Of a stretch of 64,000 nucleotides of DNA, positions 21,046 to 33,796 are shown in pieces. Each line of letters opens with the position of its first letter. The first letter of the stretch is position 1. The translations under genes and the position numbers were made by a program. Under the pieces are notes generated by a model that was given only the letters and a program-made list of their open reading frames with translations, had not been told where the DNA came from and did not search any database. This DNA is from Maylandia zebra. Its lineage: Eukaryota; Chordata; Actinopteri; Cichliformes; Cichlidae. The stretch is taken from the NCBI RefSeq assembly GCF_041146795.1, contig NC_135173.1, positions 68,425,251-68,489,250 on the forward strand, in the 5' to 3' direction.

Positions 21046-23150
21046 TCCTGCAGCCTGTCAGCGTGTGAGGAGAAAGGCTGCTTTTTATAGCGTTAGCTGT
21101 TGGTGGTGCAGGAGAAGGCTCTCAGGAGGAGGAAGGAGCTTCATCTGACCCCTGCCAGCACCCGGTTAACATAGAGATGTTACAGTAGTCAACACACGCA
21201 GCAGACTAACCTTTGACCTCTGGGACAGAAATGTCGGCGTGTGCATTCCTGGTCAGTCAAAGGTCCCGAGAACTGAAAATGTGTTGTGGGATACCGCACA
21301 GAAGTGTTCGACTGTTTTCCATCACGTCACCATCAAGGAGGCGTCTGATTGGCCCACACATCCAGCCTCGCCTCGCCGTCAGCTGCTAGAAGCTGGAGAA
21401 AAGCCCAGATCCAAGCATCACGATCGAGCTCAGACCCTCATCACAGGACTCAGCCATAAACTGTATATAAAAGACGGACACAGTTACTGTAACGTTTCCC
21501 GCCTCCATGTTGGAGTTTTTAAAGCAGAGATGCGCCCCCCTGAATCCCTCCCCCCTCCCCGTGCCCCCTGACTCTGAACGTTGTGTTAAATTAAACCTGA
21601 AATCAGTGACTGATGTTTGTGTTTCCTGAAGCCGACTGCCCCCTGCTGGTCATTAGAAAGAATGCAGGTGTGAGGGACCGCGTTGACGTCACAGGATCTG
21701 CTGTCTTTTATGTACAGTCTGTTGGCTCGTCACATAGCTCATGTGACCTGGGAAGACGTCGGGATCCCGAGCTGGAGAAGGAGAACTCAGGGGTGGACGA
21801 ACAGCTTACAGAGGCGCGCAAACACCTGAGTCGACCCGTCAGGTGACACCAGATGAGTAGTTACACGTGTTAGGAAGGTTTCCTGCCATTAATCATCTCC
21901 TCAGTGTTACTCAGCATAGAAGCTCAGGATTAATAAACTCTCACATCACTGCAGCATTAATGACAAAAGGTGTTCCTCATTATTTTCTAATATGCACACA
22001 AACAGTATCTGACGGCTGGAGAACCTCGCTGCTCACCTTTGCATTCAGAACTGCAGCGACTGATTTCTCCTTTGAGACACAGCGACTGCACCATGATGAC
22101 ATCACCATGATGACATCACCATGATGACATCACCCTGGATTGCTGTGTTACATTAGAGCTGTAGCATCAAGATTTGAATGTTTTTCTTATCATGCAGAGA
22201 ACCCGAATCCATCTTTGTTTAATAGTATTCGATCAGGCTGATTTTTTGTATGATGTATGATGAATGTGCACAAAGATCAGCCGCCAGAGGTGGACGTCTT
22301 TTTAATAAATCATGTAAACAAGCTGAATTTACTATTAAAGCTGATATTTTCAAATGTGCTGTGCATTATTTCATGACATTATTATCATTGCTCGTGCAGC
22401 TCGTTCTGTTGCTGCTCATTTTCAATAATTCCAGGAAATTGGTAAGAAACGGTTTAGTTCATGGCATATTCTATAATTCCACTTTATTATTTCGTTGTAA
22501 AAAAATCATAATTTGTGAGGTGAACATTCTTGAAAAGGCTGATTATTGACCTCTGCGATGTATGGGAGGTGTAATGGCCTCAGATTTGTAAATATAGTTT
22601 GGCCAACCTATAATTTCAGATTCAAAAATAATTTTAAAAAAGGTGTTTTTTCTGTTAAAAAACAACCCATCAAAAAATATGGTTTGTCTCTTTTTGTGAG
22701 ATATTTTAATAGCTATGTTCTGCTGGTTGGTGCAAACCTGCTACAACTACTGCAGGAATTTAAAAAATACTTTTAATAAATGAAAAACTCATGCTGAATA
22801 CTCATCCAGTTTCAGGTAAAACTGAACTTATATAAACTAGAGCAACTCCCTCCATTCTTTTCACGTTAAAATTCAATTTGTTACTAAAGCAATAGATCGA
22901 AACCTTGTAAGTTCAGTAAACATTTATTGTTATTAGAAATCATTTGGTAACAGGGTGGTCTGCCTGATATCCTAATTATAATTGATTTCTTATTTACTTT
23001 GTATTTTTTATTGAATATTTCTTTGATTTTTTTACCATATTTATCAAATTGTATTTGTGATCTAATATTAAATATTTGTTAATATTCATATTTACGTTTT
23101 TTTTTTAATATTGACACTAATGTCCTTCCATACTTGGCCTTGGCGGAATT
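21046..23150. other. Spacer between gramd2a and sycp3
   Basis: Contains a three-unit 15-bp tandem repeat at 22090-22134 (ACCATGATGACATC units), a dispersed repeat scrap at about 21455-21520 (AAACTGTATATAAAAGACGG), and an AT-rich block 22140-23110 with frames that show no domain. The gramd2a 3' UTR presumably occupies the first part. Confidence 0.5.
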
Positions 23151-23480
23151 CGGGGAGATTCGGCGGAGCTCGGCATACTTCGGGCTAAGGTTGTGGCGGG
23201 AATCTAGCGGATTCAGCAAGCTAGCAGACTATTTTCATTCAGGTTTGTTTTTATCTAAATAAAGGAGAATTAAAACTAGAACTGCTTTTCGGATTTAGTT
23301 AAAATTGAGCCTTGTCCGCTAGTTCGCTTGAAACTAAACAGGTGTTATTAGCAACATTTTTTAATTCTTTAATACCTTATTAAAAAGCTAATTTTATTAT
23401 TTAAGCTAACATTAGCACTGGGTGGTTTGCCAGCTTTCTTTTTCGTTTTGTAACATTTGGCAGCAGTAAAAGCTAGGAGG

Positions 23481-26400
23481 ATGGCAGCAGCCAGGAAACA
23501 GATGAAAAAGAAACTCCTGGAGGAGAGAGCAGATAAAAAGGCTTTTGATTTTACTCCTGAGGCGGAGAAGAAGGAGCTGAGTGGCTCTGAGGATGAAGTC
23601 AGAGAAGGTGAGCTGGGTCACCCAGATAGCTATAGGAGCTGATTTTAAGGTGTTCAAAGTAAAATATAACCACTTTCTCATGATTTAAGATGAAACTCCA
23701 ATAGTGGACAAGCTGGTAAAGAAGAGACCGGCTGACTTTGAGGAGGAGGCGGTTCCCTGTGCTATGGGGTATTTATTATTTCTTCATTAATAGTTTTGTC
23801 TTTTAAAATAGCTCCTATAGTTTCCCCATATAACAAGATCATGTTTTAAATGTCATGTTTGATGAGCCTAACAGTCCAAAACCTGAAGATATGAAGCTTA
23901 TTGTTATACTATTAAGATGAAAATGTTCAAATTTGATAAAGTTGATAATGAAACCTTCATTTCATTGAATTTAATGTGTGTTTAACGCCATCAATCTTGG
24001 CATGTTTCCTCGTTTTATGTCCAGCAATGAGGTGCAGTCCATGTTGGAGAAGTTTGGAGGTAAGAAGCGGTTTGTATTTAATTTGTTATTGGAAAAATCA
24101 TTAGGCGTAATGTCATCTTCGGTCCCTGTTAGACTGCTCATGTGTCAATGTAACACAACACAACATATTTCAGCATTTTGACCGAAGAAAGTATGAAATG
24201 GTTTACAGAAAAGCAGCGGTGTTTCCTCGTGTTTTATTAGCACAGTATCACATATCTGTTTGTCCTCCCAGCTGACATCAGCAAGGTGATGCAGGCCAAG
24301 AAGAAACGTCTGGAGTGTCTGACAAAGAACTACATGAAGGGAAGCCAACACAAGCTGGAGCAGCTGTGGAACAACTACCATAGCCAGAGGTTATTCCTGC
24401 TCCCTCCACTTCAAACACTCAGAGAAATGGTTGAAATTCAGTCTTAGAACAGTCACCACATCCTTTAAAACGAGCTCCAGAATCATGTCACGACTTCCTG
24501 TGAATCACTCAGCGCTTTAAAGTGAAAGACAGGGAAATTAAATCTCTTTAAATATCCTTCAAATCTGAGTTTTTGTCATTTAGTGTCACCAAAAGATGCA
24601 TAACTGAGCATGTAGGGAGACATTTACCTAAAAAATAGTCATTTCTGGATTCTCAGCGACTTCACGGCAGCATTGACGCGACCAGGGTGAAAAGAAAATT
24701 AGGATTTTAAAATGTCTTTAATTTCCTTATGTTTTGTAAAGACTGTGAGAGCCAGAAATAATATTTAAACCTGTTCCATTTTAAAACACTGTAAAAGACT
24801 GAAAACAAGAAATAAGTGAAGGTGACACAGGGTTTTTTTTCAAACAGTTAAGTTTGAAAAAGAAAACGAATAATTAAAAAACATGTTAAATTGTAACAGT
24901 TATGCAGTTAATTAATGAATAGATCAATTAAAAGACTTGACTTCCCCAGTTTATGGCTGACGGTGAGCTCACAGAATTATACAGGCTTCAAATAAGCACC
25001 TGTACGGTGAAAGGTTGGCTGGTCAGCCTTTTAATATCAGCAGATGCAGGAGCTGGTTTTTGTTCTGGGACATTGCTTCGCTCTCTGTGCATAACTTTCT
25101 GTTTAACTTTTTTTGTTTCTCAGAGAACGTTCGTGTTATGAAAGCGAGGCGGCGCGCTCGTCCCGTGAAGAAGTGCCGTCTACAGAGCATAAACAAGAAC
25201 GCTTTAGCCTCACTTTCTCTGTGGGTGGTCGTTTCACTTTTAAATAAAGGCGCCTGTTGGCAGCTCTGTAAAGGCAGCGGGCGGGTGTGACCTGTCACAG
25301 ACGGTGTCCTGCAGAGCGTTCTGGCCTCGGCCAGGATAAACATCAGCTCAGTCAGAACACTGCAGCTCAGCTGCTGATCCCGAGCCTGTGTAAACACAGC
25401 ACTGTTTGAAAATTTCAGAAATTCGTCTTCAAACTGATGTCACAAAGGTCAGTTATTCGATAACTACATGATTGGAAATCATTTCTGCTGTGTTTGCAGG
25501 CAGAAGATGACGCAGCAGTATTCCCAGCAGGTGTCGTCAGCGCTGCAGCAGTGGGAGACCGAAGCCCAGCGAGCCGAGGAGCAGGAGGAGAAGCTCAACG
25601 TCAGTCCCCTCCGTTCACTTTAACTGTTTTAGCCTCACGTACTGCACACCGACGGCTTCAGGTGCTTCACCTGTGATGGCGATGAAGGGCCATCGCCGAT
25701 GTAGACTCTTCCTTTCTGTCTGCAGAATCTCTTCCGGCAGCAGCAGAAGATCCTGCAGCAGGCCAGAGTCGTGCAGAACCAGAAGCTGAAGACCGTCAGA
25801 GAGCTGTACGAGCAGTTTGTCAAGGTGAAGCATGTCAGAAGCAGCTCAATGCAGCTCTGTCCCGGCCTGCACACCAACTCTGTGTTTTTACTCAGAGGTC
25901 TCGGGAATACCCACGCCTGTTTCTCTCTGAAGTGCAATATGTCAAAAACAAGTCCACACTGCACAGCTACAGGGGCCGCGATAAGCAGAATTAAAAGGGT
26001 GACCCCTGCAGACGTCACTGATCACCTGAGGATGTGTTTCAGTTTGTATTAAAGCTGTGGTTGTGGAAATCTGCCTGAACTGCTTTTCTGTTTTTTGTTT
26101 GTTCTGTAGAACATGGAGGACATGGAGAAGAGCCACGAGTCTTTCCTGCAGGGGGCGCAACAAGAGCTGAAAAAGGAGATGGCCTCCCTGCAGAAGAAGA
26201 TCCTCATGGACACGGTGCGTTCAGCCAGCAGCAAAACATCACATAAGAACAGGAAAGGGAAGTTTATTCATTAGTAGTTTTTTTCTAAATAAAAGCTCGC
26301 AGTATGAATCTGTGAGTGAGGAAGAAGAAGAGTGAGGTCACACAGGTTTCTGCCGACTGTCTGAATGTTCAGGACAGAAACGGCAGACGTTCAAAGGGCC

Positions 26401-26700
26401 AGTTTGATATGAACCCAGACTTTGATCTGATGGGCGATGGAGTTTCTATCATGAGCTTTATTGCTGTCATTTATTTATGTTTCATTTCTCACAGACTCTC
26501 CTCACATGAAGTGATGAGCTCGTCTCGTTTGTCTGTAAAGAGAGCAGCAGAGAGACTTTTAGCTCCTGTCTTTGCTGTTCCCTGAAAACGTTAAAAACAC
26601 TGATAAACACGGGTGCTGACTCTGTGATGTCGGTGTGTTTCCACAGCAACAGCAGGAGATGGCCACAGTCCGCAAGTCCCTGCAGTCGATGCTTTTCTAG
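23481..26700 (+). CDS. sycp3: Synaptonemal complex protein 3
   Basis: Axial/lateral-element protein of meiotic chromosomes; it forms antiparallel helical tetramers that compact chromosome axes. Coding exons: 23481-23607, 23690-23768, 24025-24059, 24272-24389, 25500-25599, 25726-25824, 26110-26214, 26647-26700; total 717 bp, 238 aa (human 236). Blocks matching human SYCP3: [79 protein letters not shown] and the terminal RKSLQSMLF. The N-terminus is basic and disordered; nearly everything from residue 80 on is one long coiled coil. The fourth coding exon onward carries the conserved COR1 domain. Start chosen at the first ATG (23481), after the acceptor-less upstream TTG codons. A likely non-coding first exon ends at CATTCAG near 23242. 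Expected expression: germ line. Confidence 0.96.
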
Positions 26701-26754
26701 GCCGCCGCCCTCCGGAGGCTTCAGTTCTGCTCGTTCCTTGCGGTTCTCACAGGT

Positions 26755-26897
26755 TTCATTAAAACATGAACTGTTCTCGCCCGAGTTCTGATTTCACTGC
26801 TGGGTTTGTGGACGAGCGGCTCCAGGCTGAGCTCTGTGATGACGCTGCAGTTTCCATTCATCCTTTCATTCTTTGCTCCTGAAGTTATAAAAATAAA
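26755..26897 (+). terminator. sycp3 polyadenylation signals
   Basis: ATTAAA at 26758-26763 and AATAAA at 26890-26895 follow the sycp3 stop within 200 bp. Either could serve; the second is canonical. Confidence 0.5.
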
Positions 26898-26899
26898 GA

Positions 26900-28150
26900 A
26901 CGTGTTGGTGATACAGCGACAGCTTTGATTAGTCTGCTTTTTATTCTCCTCATTACTCGTTTGTTGTGTTAAAAAGCTTTTCGGCAGCGTCCTGAAGCTG
27001 TGTGTGAAGAATTTGGTGTTGACTGTGAGGCGAAACGAAGGAAAGCTGGAGCTCATCACTGCCCAGGAGGAGAGGGCAAAACAGCACTCAGCTTTTTAAA
27101 ATATTTTAATTTGTTCATTTTTTCCTTTTATTTGTTTTTTATTTGAATTTTTTGTTCAATATTTGTTCATTTTTACCTTTCAAATGGTTTAATTTCTAAA
27201 TGTTTTTGTCATTTTGCCTCAGCAACTCACAAGTTTGGGTTTTCTTTCATATATTAAACTCTGGCTTTTTAACCACATAGAGAGGAGAGAGTTTTAAACA
27301 GTTTTTGAACATCTCACATGGGGTGGGGAGGTTCAACACACGCTTTTACCTCCGCTCGCCGGCCTCATCATCTGCTGACCAGGAGAGAAGCCCCCTGTGA
27401 AATTCACACCAGCCGACCCTAAAGGAAATCCAGGTGTATTGTACGAGACCACACCCACCCCAACATCACCTGTTCGTCTCCCCCTGCCCTTGGGAAGAGA
27501 GTGCTCAGTCAAGTTCAGATCACAGCTTCACTGATTCTCACAGATCAGCAAGAACTAAAACAGAGTTTGTGGTAAACATTAAGCTGTTAATGACGAGCTT
27601 CTGTACGTGGGAGTCAGTGGAGTCAAGTAACAAAGACCAAGATATCACTGACTGACTCTGCTTCTCCTTATTTCCTGTTTCTGTATGTGCAGCTAATCCG
27701 CGAGACTCCAGCCAAAGCAGCATTTCTCAAATCTGAATCATGCAAAGCTGCTTTAATAGACTCAAAGTTTTTATGTAGCTCAAAATATTTTCCTCTCCAC
27801 AGCTTTGATTTATTAACAAAAATATTTTAATGTTACCCAAAGGTTTGAACTTTTTTTTTAATTTATCTAAAACTGAAAGTCGTCCGGGCCGCCGGGGGGA
27901 CTCTTGGGTACTTTTCCCGGTGACACCGGAAGTTTTCGCTCTTATTGTGAAGAGAACTTCCTGTTTTGGTCCAAGCGGTGGAGTACCGTTAACGACCCGA
28001 GAAAGAGGCGAAAGTTTGATTCCTTGGTTTTTGGCTCCGTGAGTTTCGGTTCTCCGGGTTCGTGCTTGTTCCGGACGGCGGTGAGTTGTTTGCTCGCGCC
28101 TCTCGGAGCTAACTCTCCGATCTGCGCACCGTGTTCGCTAAACGCGCCTC
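26900..28150. other. Spacer upstream of the RING ligase gene
   Basis: AT-rich to about 27240, then unremarkable sequence with no recognisable coding content. From about 27880 it becomes GC- and CpG-rich, the probable promoter and 5' UTR of the ligase gene at 28243. Confidence 0.45.
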
Positions 28151-28242
28151 CCTGTGCTTTGTTCCCACTCAGCGGCCTGACATGAGTCTGAGTCTCAGGT
28201 GATTCGAGTACCAGGTCTTTGCTGGGGGAAGAAGAGGAGAGC

Positions 28243-31200
28243 ATGGAGGGCAAGTTAGCGGACAGCCCGTGTTCATCGGAGCCGGACAGCCCGGGGGTGC
28301 TGAACCGAGGCTGCCTGCTCGACTCGGACGATGTCCCGTACCCCGAGCTGCCCGTCATCGTCCCGGAAACCCCCAGGTACCCTGCACCCGTGGCACGTTA
28401 GCACACATACAGGAAATTACACGTACATGTAGTCCGAGTTCCTGGAAGCTGCAGTAACAGCTGCTCTGCTGAGAGTCTGGGGCTTCCCTGTATTTGTGAC
28501 CTTTACTCTGGAGAGTACACACACTTCCTGTCTGTGGTGCACCCTTAAATGTATGGACTCCGTGAGGAAGCTTCGGCCTCTGCTCACACGGTGAGCCGGC
28601 CTCTGTGACCCTCTCTCGAGTGTTTATTGGTCCCTCGCATGTGATCGCTTTCAGGCCAATAGCACCACCAGGACTTTCCTCGTAAACGGCAACAACAAAC
28701 TGCAGCGATGACAGACAGCAGAGGAGACCGAGCAGGTCCAAACAGTCCTCTGCTGCAGGGACACAGTCACACCTGCCCCGCAGCAGCTGCTCCGCTCTCT
28801 CCACACCAGAGTCCGGGCAGGCTGAAATCTGCTGCTGTGTTTGGATCCCAGTAATAAAGCAGCACAGCCCAGCTGGACGCTGATCCCATCGCTCTGTTAG
28901 AAACCAACTGCACGTGTGCTGACTGCTCAGCAGCTGTGGGAGTCAGAGACCGTATTTAACTCCTGTGCTGACAGGTCAGCTGCTGTTTACAAGCCTCCCA
29001 GTGGAACAAACCCTGTTCGTGTAACGCTGGACTTCAGCCTGTTTCACTTTCAAACAGAAAGTGGACTGTTTGCAGTTACGGGGGTTTTCCAGTAGGAATG
29101 AAAATCTATTCTTGGAAACACTTTCTGTTTCCTCAAACTATCAACAGTTGGTAGAGGTTTTCTCATTAAAGACGACGTGACTAACATAAGGAGAGGGCGA
29201 CTCCGCTCGCTTCATGTGGCGGTGGTGGGAGAGGGCAGGCTTTAACTGGCCAATTGTGACCCGAGCCCGAAATGGGCCAATGATGAAACTGAGCGAGGGC
29301 ACGACTACCGGGACGGGCAGCGATGTGTCACACACTTTGACTCATAGATTATAGTTTAGCCCAGTGTCCACAGGCTCTCCTTAAGTTATCACTGATGATG
29401 ACCTCACAGTGGTCATGTGACCCTCGAGACGTTCCAGCCCAAAGGTGACCGTAGTTTTTCCTTCTTCACACATTCGCACATCGTGACGACATCATTAAGG
29501 CTGTACTCTATAGTTCCTGTGACTGTAGAAATGAGGTCAGAGGTCGGGGGTTTCCTTCGGCGTGGGGATTTTAGATAAGAGTGCAGCTGGGTGGATGAGG
29601 GTTGCAGTAAAAAGTTCTCAGATCAAAGATGTCTGAAAACGTTTTGTTCCTGCAAACAGGAACACACAGATATTTACCGCCAGGGTTTCGGTATTTATTT
29701 ACTTTGTGTGATGGGCGTGTTATTTTGGTGCTGAGGTGAAATCTGTCTCTTTGCTCCAGCCCGCAGCTCGCCAAGCGGCGGAGGCGTCGGCACGTCGTAG
29801 AAGAGCATTTCAGCCCGGTGAGTCGCTGCGCCGCTGCCCTACTGAATCCCTTTGTAACCAACTCTTCATCGCAGACTCACAGAGTCATTTCATTCCCCTC
29901 AGGTGCCGGTGGACAGCTGTCCAGAACCAGACTGTCTCACCCCCAGCAAGCGAGCTTTTTCACATAGTTCTAAACGCCGGCGGCTGGCCAAACAGAGCGC
30001 CGGCTTCGTTCCCGCGTCCTCTCTCAGGACGTTTGCTTTGGGCAGCTGGCTGGAAGCCCCGCGGTCCACTGCATCCTCATCGTCCTCTTCGTCTTCTTCC
30101 TTTTCGTCCTCTTCCTACCTCACTCCGGTATCAGTCCTTCAGCCGAGACCAAATGAGACGAATACTTTGGCGTCACCGTCACCACCTCCAGCAGCGGCGT
30201 CGAGCTCCAACTCGCTGTCCTTCCTCACCGAAGAGGAGAGGAGGTGGCTGAACGGTGATGAAGGCGGCACCTCTGCAGGTACGAGCGTTCGGCGGTCACA
30301 CTTCCTGCCTGAATCTGAGCTTTACAGAAACGTCTCTGAAGTGATGGCGTTACTCTCCACCAGACTCCATTAAAAAAAACAGAATTTAGCCTCATAGAAG
30401 ACAGCAGCTGTTCTCCTGCTGCTGCTCAGCTGACTTGGTCTTATTGTGCAACTTCACATTCACAGTTTAACATCCAGACGTCACAGGAAGCGAACAGAAA
30501 GTTAACGTTTTGAGGTAAAAATCGATGTTTTTTCACTGGAGTCTGGTGGAAGTTGGCGGGTGTTTCTGGGAACAGATGAAGAAACCTGTTTATGAGGAAA
30601 CTCATCAGCTCGAGTCTGAGTCGTCAGACAAACTCAGTGATGTTTCTGTCGTTTCTCCTGCAGCTGCAGTGGAGCAGATCATCATCAGCGACGATGAGGA
30701 AGCCACCGTGCGTTCACTACAGATGGAGGAAGACGAGGCGCTGGCCCGCAGCCTGCAGGTAGAAGCTGACCCGGACAAAAACCCCTCACCTGAGGCAGAG
30801 CGGACAGGTGTTCACGTTTCCTTTTCATCCTTCAGGCTCAGTTTGACCGAGAGGAGTCGGATCTTCATGGCAGGCACCAGCATCATCACCACCATCACCT
30901 TCATCAAGAGAGTCACCACAGGGTGAGACAGAGTGAAGGACGTGTGCAGGTACAGGGTTCGGTTTGTGGACTCAGGTGTGACCTTCTCTCTGCAGTTTTA
31001 TCCCTACGTGGAGCCTCGCTGGATGTCTCAGGTGCTCGCGGCCGTCTCTCCTCTTGTGGGGCTGGAAGAAGGTAAGACATGGTGATGATGTCACTGGCGT
31101 TTAGAGCAGCGATTAATCGAGCGTTCGCTGGTAAACAAGAGCCTGCTCACACCTGATTGGTCAGTAGGAGGGAGACTGAACATGTGATCTGTGACCTCCT

Positions 31201-32659
31201 GATTCTCCAGCTGTGTTTAGAGTTTCAATCAGTTTGCAGTCATTTTGCTTCTTCTGATGCAGCTGATGTGTTTCCGCAGACCTGATTGGTCAGCGTAGAA
31301 GACGTGGGCAGGGCAGGAGGAGGAACGGCATACCCGACTTTTCAGACGACCTTCAGGGAAACGACTACGAGGTGAGGAGGCTCGGAGGACTGATGGAGGA
31401 GGGAGGCCTCACATTTGTTTGAACTGAAGTGTGCTGCGACCTAATCTAGGTCAGCTCCACCCACCGGTTACCTGGAAGTCCGGGACAGCAGAAACAAATC
31501 AATCATGTTGGTGTTAGAGGTGTGGCGATCATAACCACTGCTGAGCATCGGCAGCCTCAGCACCTGGGGGCGGTTTAGCAAGAACACATGGGACACGGAG
31601 TCCTGAGAGGCGATTGGTCGACCAGAGTCAGCTGAACTTGGCGCCTTGTTTGTGGCTCAGCTGCAGAAAGCTTTGATCCGGTCAACGAGATTTAGTTCCC
31701 ATTCCAGAAAAACACTGTTCCTGTCACATCAGTGTTGCAGTATCGCTCCGGCACGGCGTCTTTGCAGGGGGAGGACACGTAAGCCTAAATTTCTGGCTTT
31801 AACTCGAACCCGCTTTACTTCAGTTTTATTTACACAGCACGCAGTCACCACAACAGTCACCTCAGGGTGCTCCGTGCTGTACGGCTCCCAACAATCATGT
31901 GACCCCCTATGAACAAGCGCTTGGTCACAGTGGGAAGGAAAAAGACCCAGGCTCAGGGAGGCTGTCTGAGCGGGGGAGGAAGTCGGGGAAAGACGCGCCG
32001 TGGAGCCCGATTTTCTTCTCATACTCTCAGTCCTGAATCGCGCGTTCCGGAGCCGATGATCGCGATATTCAAACGGACGTTAAATTATTACAAACGTTTT
32101 TCCTGTCATAAATCTGTGTGAACATACGAGTCACCGTCAGACAAGCGTGACCCCGTGACCCCTCTGCTCGTCTTTCAGGCTCTGCTGGAGTTCGAGGAGC
32201 GTCAGGGCGCCGTGGTATCCAGGAAGCTGAGTCGGCGGGAAATCCAAAGGTTTCCCACCAAGGTGTTTCAGGGATCCAGCAGTGGCGGCGGGAACACGCA
32301 GTGAGTCTCTGAGCTCGCCGTTTGTAACGCTGAAAACAAACGAACCCCGAACCTGCACGCTAACACGTCTCTGTGCTGATTGGCCGGCAGGTGTCAGATC
32401 TGTTTCTGCGACTACAGCGACGGCGAGAAGCTGAGGATTCTGCCCTGTTTCCATGACTACCACGTCCAGTGTATCGACCGATGGCTGAAGGTACTCCGGG
32501 GGATGCGCCGTTCGCGCTCCACTGTTTTTAGAGCCCCTCCTTAAACGCCGTCTCCTCACCTGTGTCTCCCCTCCTCCTCAGGATAACACCACCTGTCCTA
32601 TCTGCAGAGCCAACCTGGCTGACGGAAACGCCGTCGCCCCCCCGACCTCTGACCTCTGA
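28243..32659 (+). CDS. RING-H2 E3 ubiquitin ligase with SIM-like and ubiquitin-binding-like motifs (copy 1)
   Basis: Exons 28243-28376, 29760-29817, 29903-30278, 30664-30758, 30836-30922, 30996-31071, 31280-31371, 32179-32300, 32391-32490, 32582-32659; 1218 bp, 405 aa. In order: acidic N-terminus; basic nuclear-signal-like runs (KRRRRRH near residue 50, SKRRRLAK near 85); long Ser tract; a hydrophobic-acidic [11 protein letters not shown] block near 192 that fits a SUMO-interaction motif; directly after it a helix [11 protein letters not shown] resembling UIM/MIU ubiquitin binders; a His-rich exon; an [10 protein letters not shown] run; and a C-terminal RING-H2 ([19 protein letters not shown]-x2-C-x14-C-x-H-x2-H-x2-C-x10-C-x2-C) resembling RLIM/RNF6. 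SIM plus RING suggests a SUMO-targeted ubiquitin ligase; this is inference. I do not recognise the named orthologue. Polyadenylation signal AATAAA near 32785. Confidence 0.85.
30357..30550. mobile_element. Short MITE in ligase copy 1 intron
   Basis: About 190 bp with inverted ends, CCACCAGACTCCATTAAAAA at the left and TTTTTTCACTGGAGTCTGGTGG at the right (last bases pair with the first). Relatives at 43578-43803 (whole) and from about 33316 (fragment). Confidence 0.55.
31780..31975 (-). repeat. Dispersed retroposon-like tail, reverse copy
   Basis: Reverse complement of the 4660/5716 repeat: CAACAATCATGTGACCCCCT, GGTCACAGTGGGAAGGAAAA and AGGCTCAGGGAGG. It sits in the intron before the 32179 exon of ligase copy 1. 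Confidence 0.6.
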
Positions 32660-33720
32660 CCTCGTTTCTACAGTTTTCTATCGGAGCAGACGGGTTCGTG
32701 TCTCCTGAAGGACGACTCAGACTTCTGTTTTTCAGTTTTTTATATTTTTATTTAAAGGTTTGTCGGTGCTCATGTGACCACAGGAATAAAACAATAAAAC
32801 CTCGCAGCGAGTTTTTTCATTTATTTAGTGACGAGCAACCAGTGCTTCTTAATATTTCATCTTCTTATGTCTTAATGTTGTTTGTTTTATTTTTTTAAGC
32901 CTTAGATAGTTTGTTTGACATAATTTTGACTTTTCGTAAAATATTAATATTTTCTGTAAAATATTTTAATTTCTCCTCTGAACAAAAATCAGAAAAGCTG
33001 CGACCTGTTGCAGCAACAGCATCAAACTGTTTTATTTAGTCTGCTTTGTGTTGATGTGTCTGTTCCTCTAAATGTTCAAAATAATACAAACTGTTATTTA
33101 GATCATATATTTAATTCAGTTCTATTTTATTTACAAGGCACCAAATCATGACCACAGTGCCTCATGGTGCTTTATGTTTTATGGTAAAGACCCTAAAATT
33201 ATGCACCCCAACAATCAGATGACCCCCTGTGACCACTTTGGGGACTGTGGGAACGAAAAACTCCTTTTTAACAGGAAGAATCAGGAGGCTCAAAGTTGTG
33301 AATCGTGACGCCTTTACTCTCCACCAGACCAAAAACATGAATTTGACCTCACAGGAAACGAGCCGCTGTCTCCTTTTCTGCTGTGGATTTGTGTTTTTCT
33401 GTGACTTTGGCTTCTCGGTGGGTTAGTGTGGATCAGTGTGGAGCTGATAATAAAAAATCCATGTGAAACTTTATTATCCAACTGTTACGGTTACAGTAGA
33501 CGCAACAAATCCAGCCTCGGCCATTCTCGACCTCAAACACAGATACATAGGGTATCCTTTAACTTCTGTCAGTTCCCACAGTCTCAGCAGGTGAGTGGAC
33601 ATCAGTGATGGTGAGTTCAGGTGAAGCAGAAATATGAACGAGTTTTAATTGTGTTGGTGAAATGAACTCTATTCTCTCATTAAACGTCAGAGCCGCTCAG
33701 ATCTAATTAAAGAGTGGGCG
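32660..33720. other. Region between the two ligase copies
   Basis: Ligase copy 1 3' UTR to about 32795, then AT-rich sequence. At 33120-33350 lies another reverse copy of the dispersed tail repeat (CAACAATCAGATGACCCCCT) followed by a MITE fragment (CTCCACCAGACCAAAAAC). No counterpart of the first three exons of copy 1 was found, so copy 2 is 5'-truncated. Confidence 0.55.
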
Positions 33721-33730
33721 GGGCTTGTTA

Positions 33731-33752
33731 CACGTCACGTATATGTATAAAG
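33731..33752 (+). promoter_or_regulatory. TATA box and CRE-like site for ligase copy 2
   Basis: TATAAAG at 33746-33752 lies about 45 bp upstream of the ATG at 33797. Just 5' is CACGTCACGT (33731-33740), holding a CRE half-site (CGTCA). Transcription would begin near 33777-33782, giving a very short leader. A compact TATA/CRE promoter is typical of tissue-restricted genes, including CREM-driven testis genes; that link is inference. Confidence 0.5.
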
Positions 33753-33796
33753 GTTGGAGAGCTTCCCTTCCACCCAGCGTGTGCCTCTAGTATCAA

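Noticed and set aside
22087-22134. Three 15-bp direct repeats considered as a CRISPR-like array
   Set aside because: Contiguous tandem units without spacers in a vertebrate genome; an ordinary minisatellite seed.
22250-22776. Two plus-strand frames with hydrophobic stretches upstream of sycp3
   Set aside because: AT-rich composition explains the hydrophobic codons. No conserved domain, no codon pattern of a gene, no splice continuity.
27942-28358. 138-residue minus-strand frame over the ligase first exon
   Set aside because: Antisense shadow of a CpG-rich coding exon and 5' UTR; the plus-strand exon chains in frame with a recognisable RING protein.
30836-30922. Six-histidine run in ligase copy 1 considered as an assembly or vector artefact
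   Set aside because: Copy 2 has a diverged His-rich exon at the matching place with the same splice phases, so it is native.
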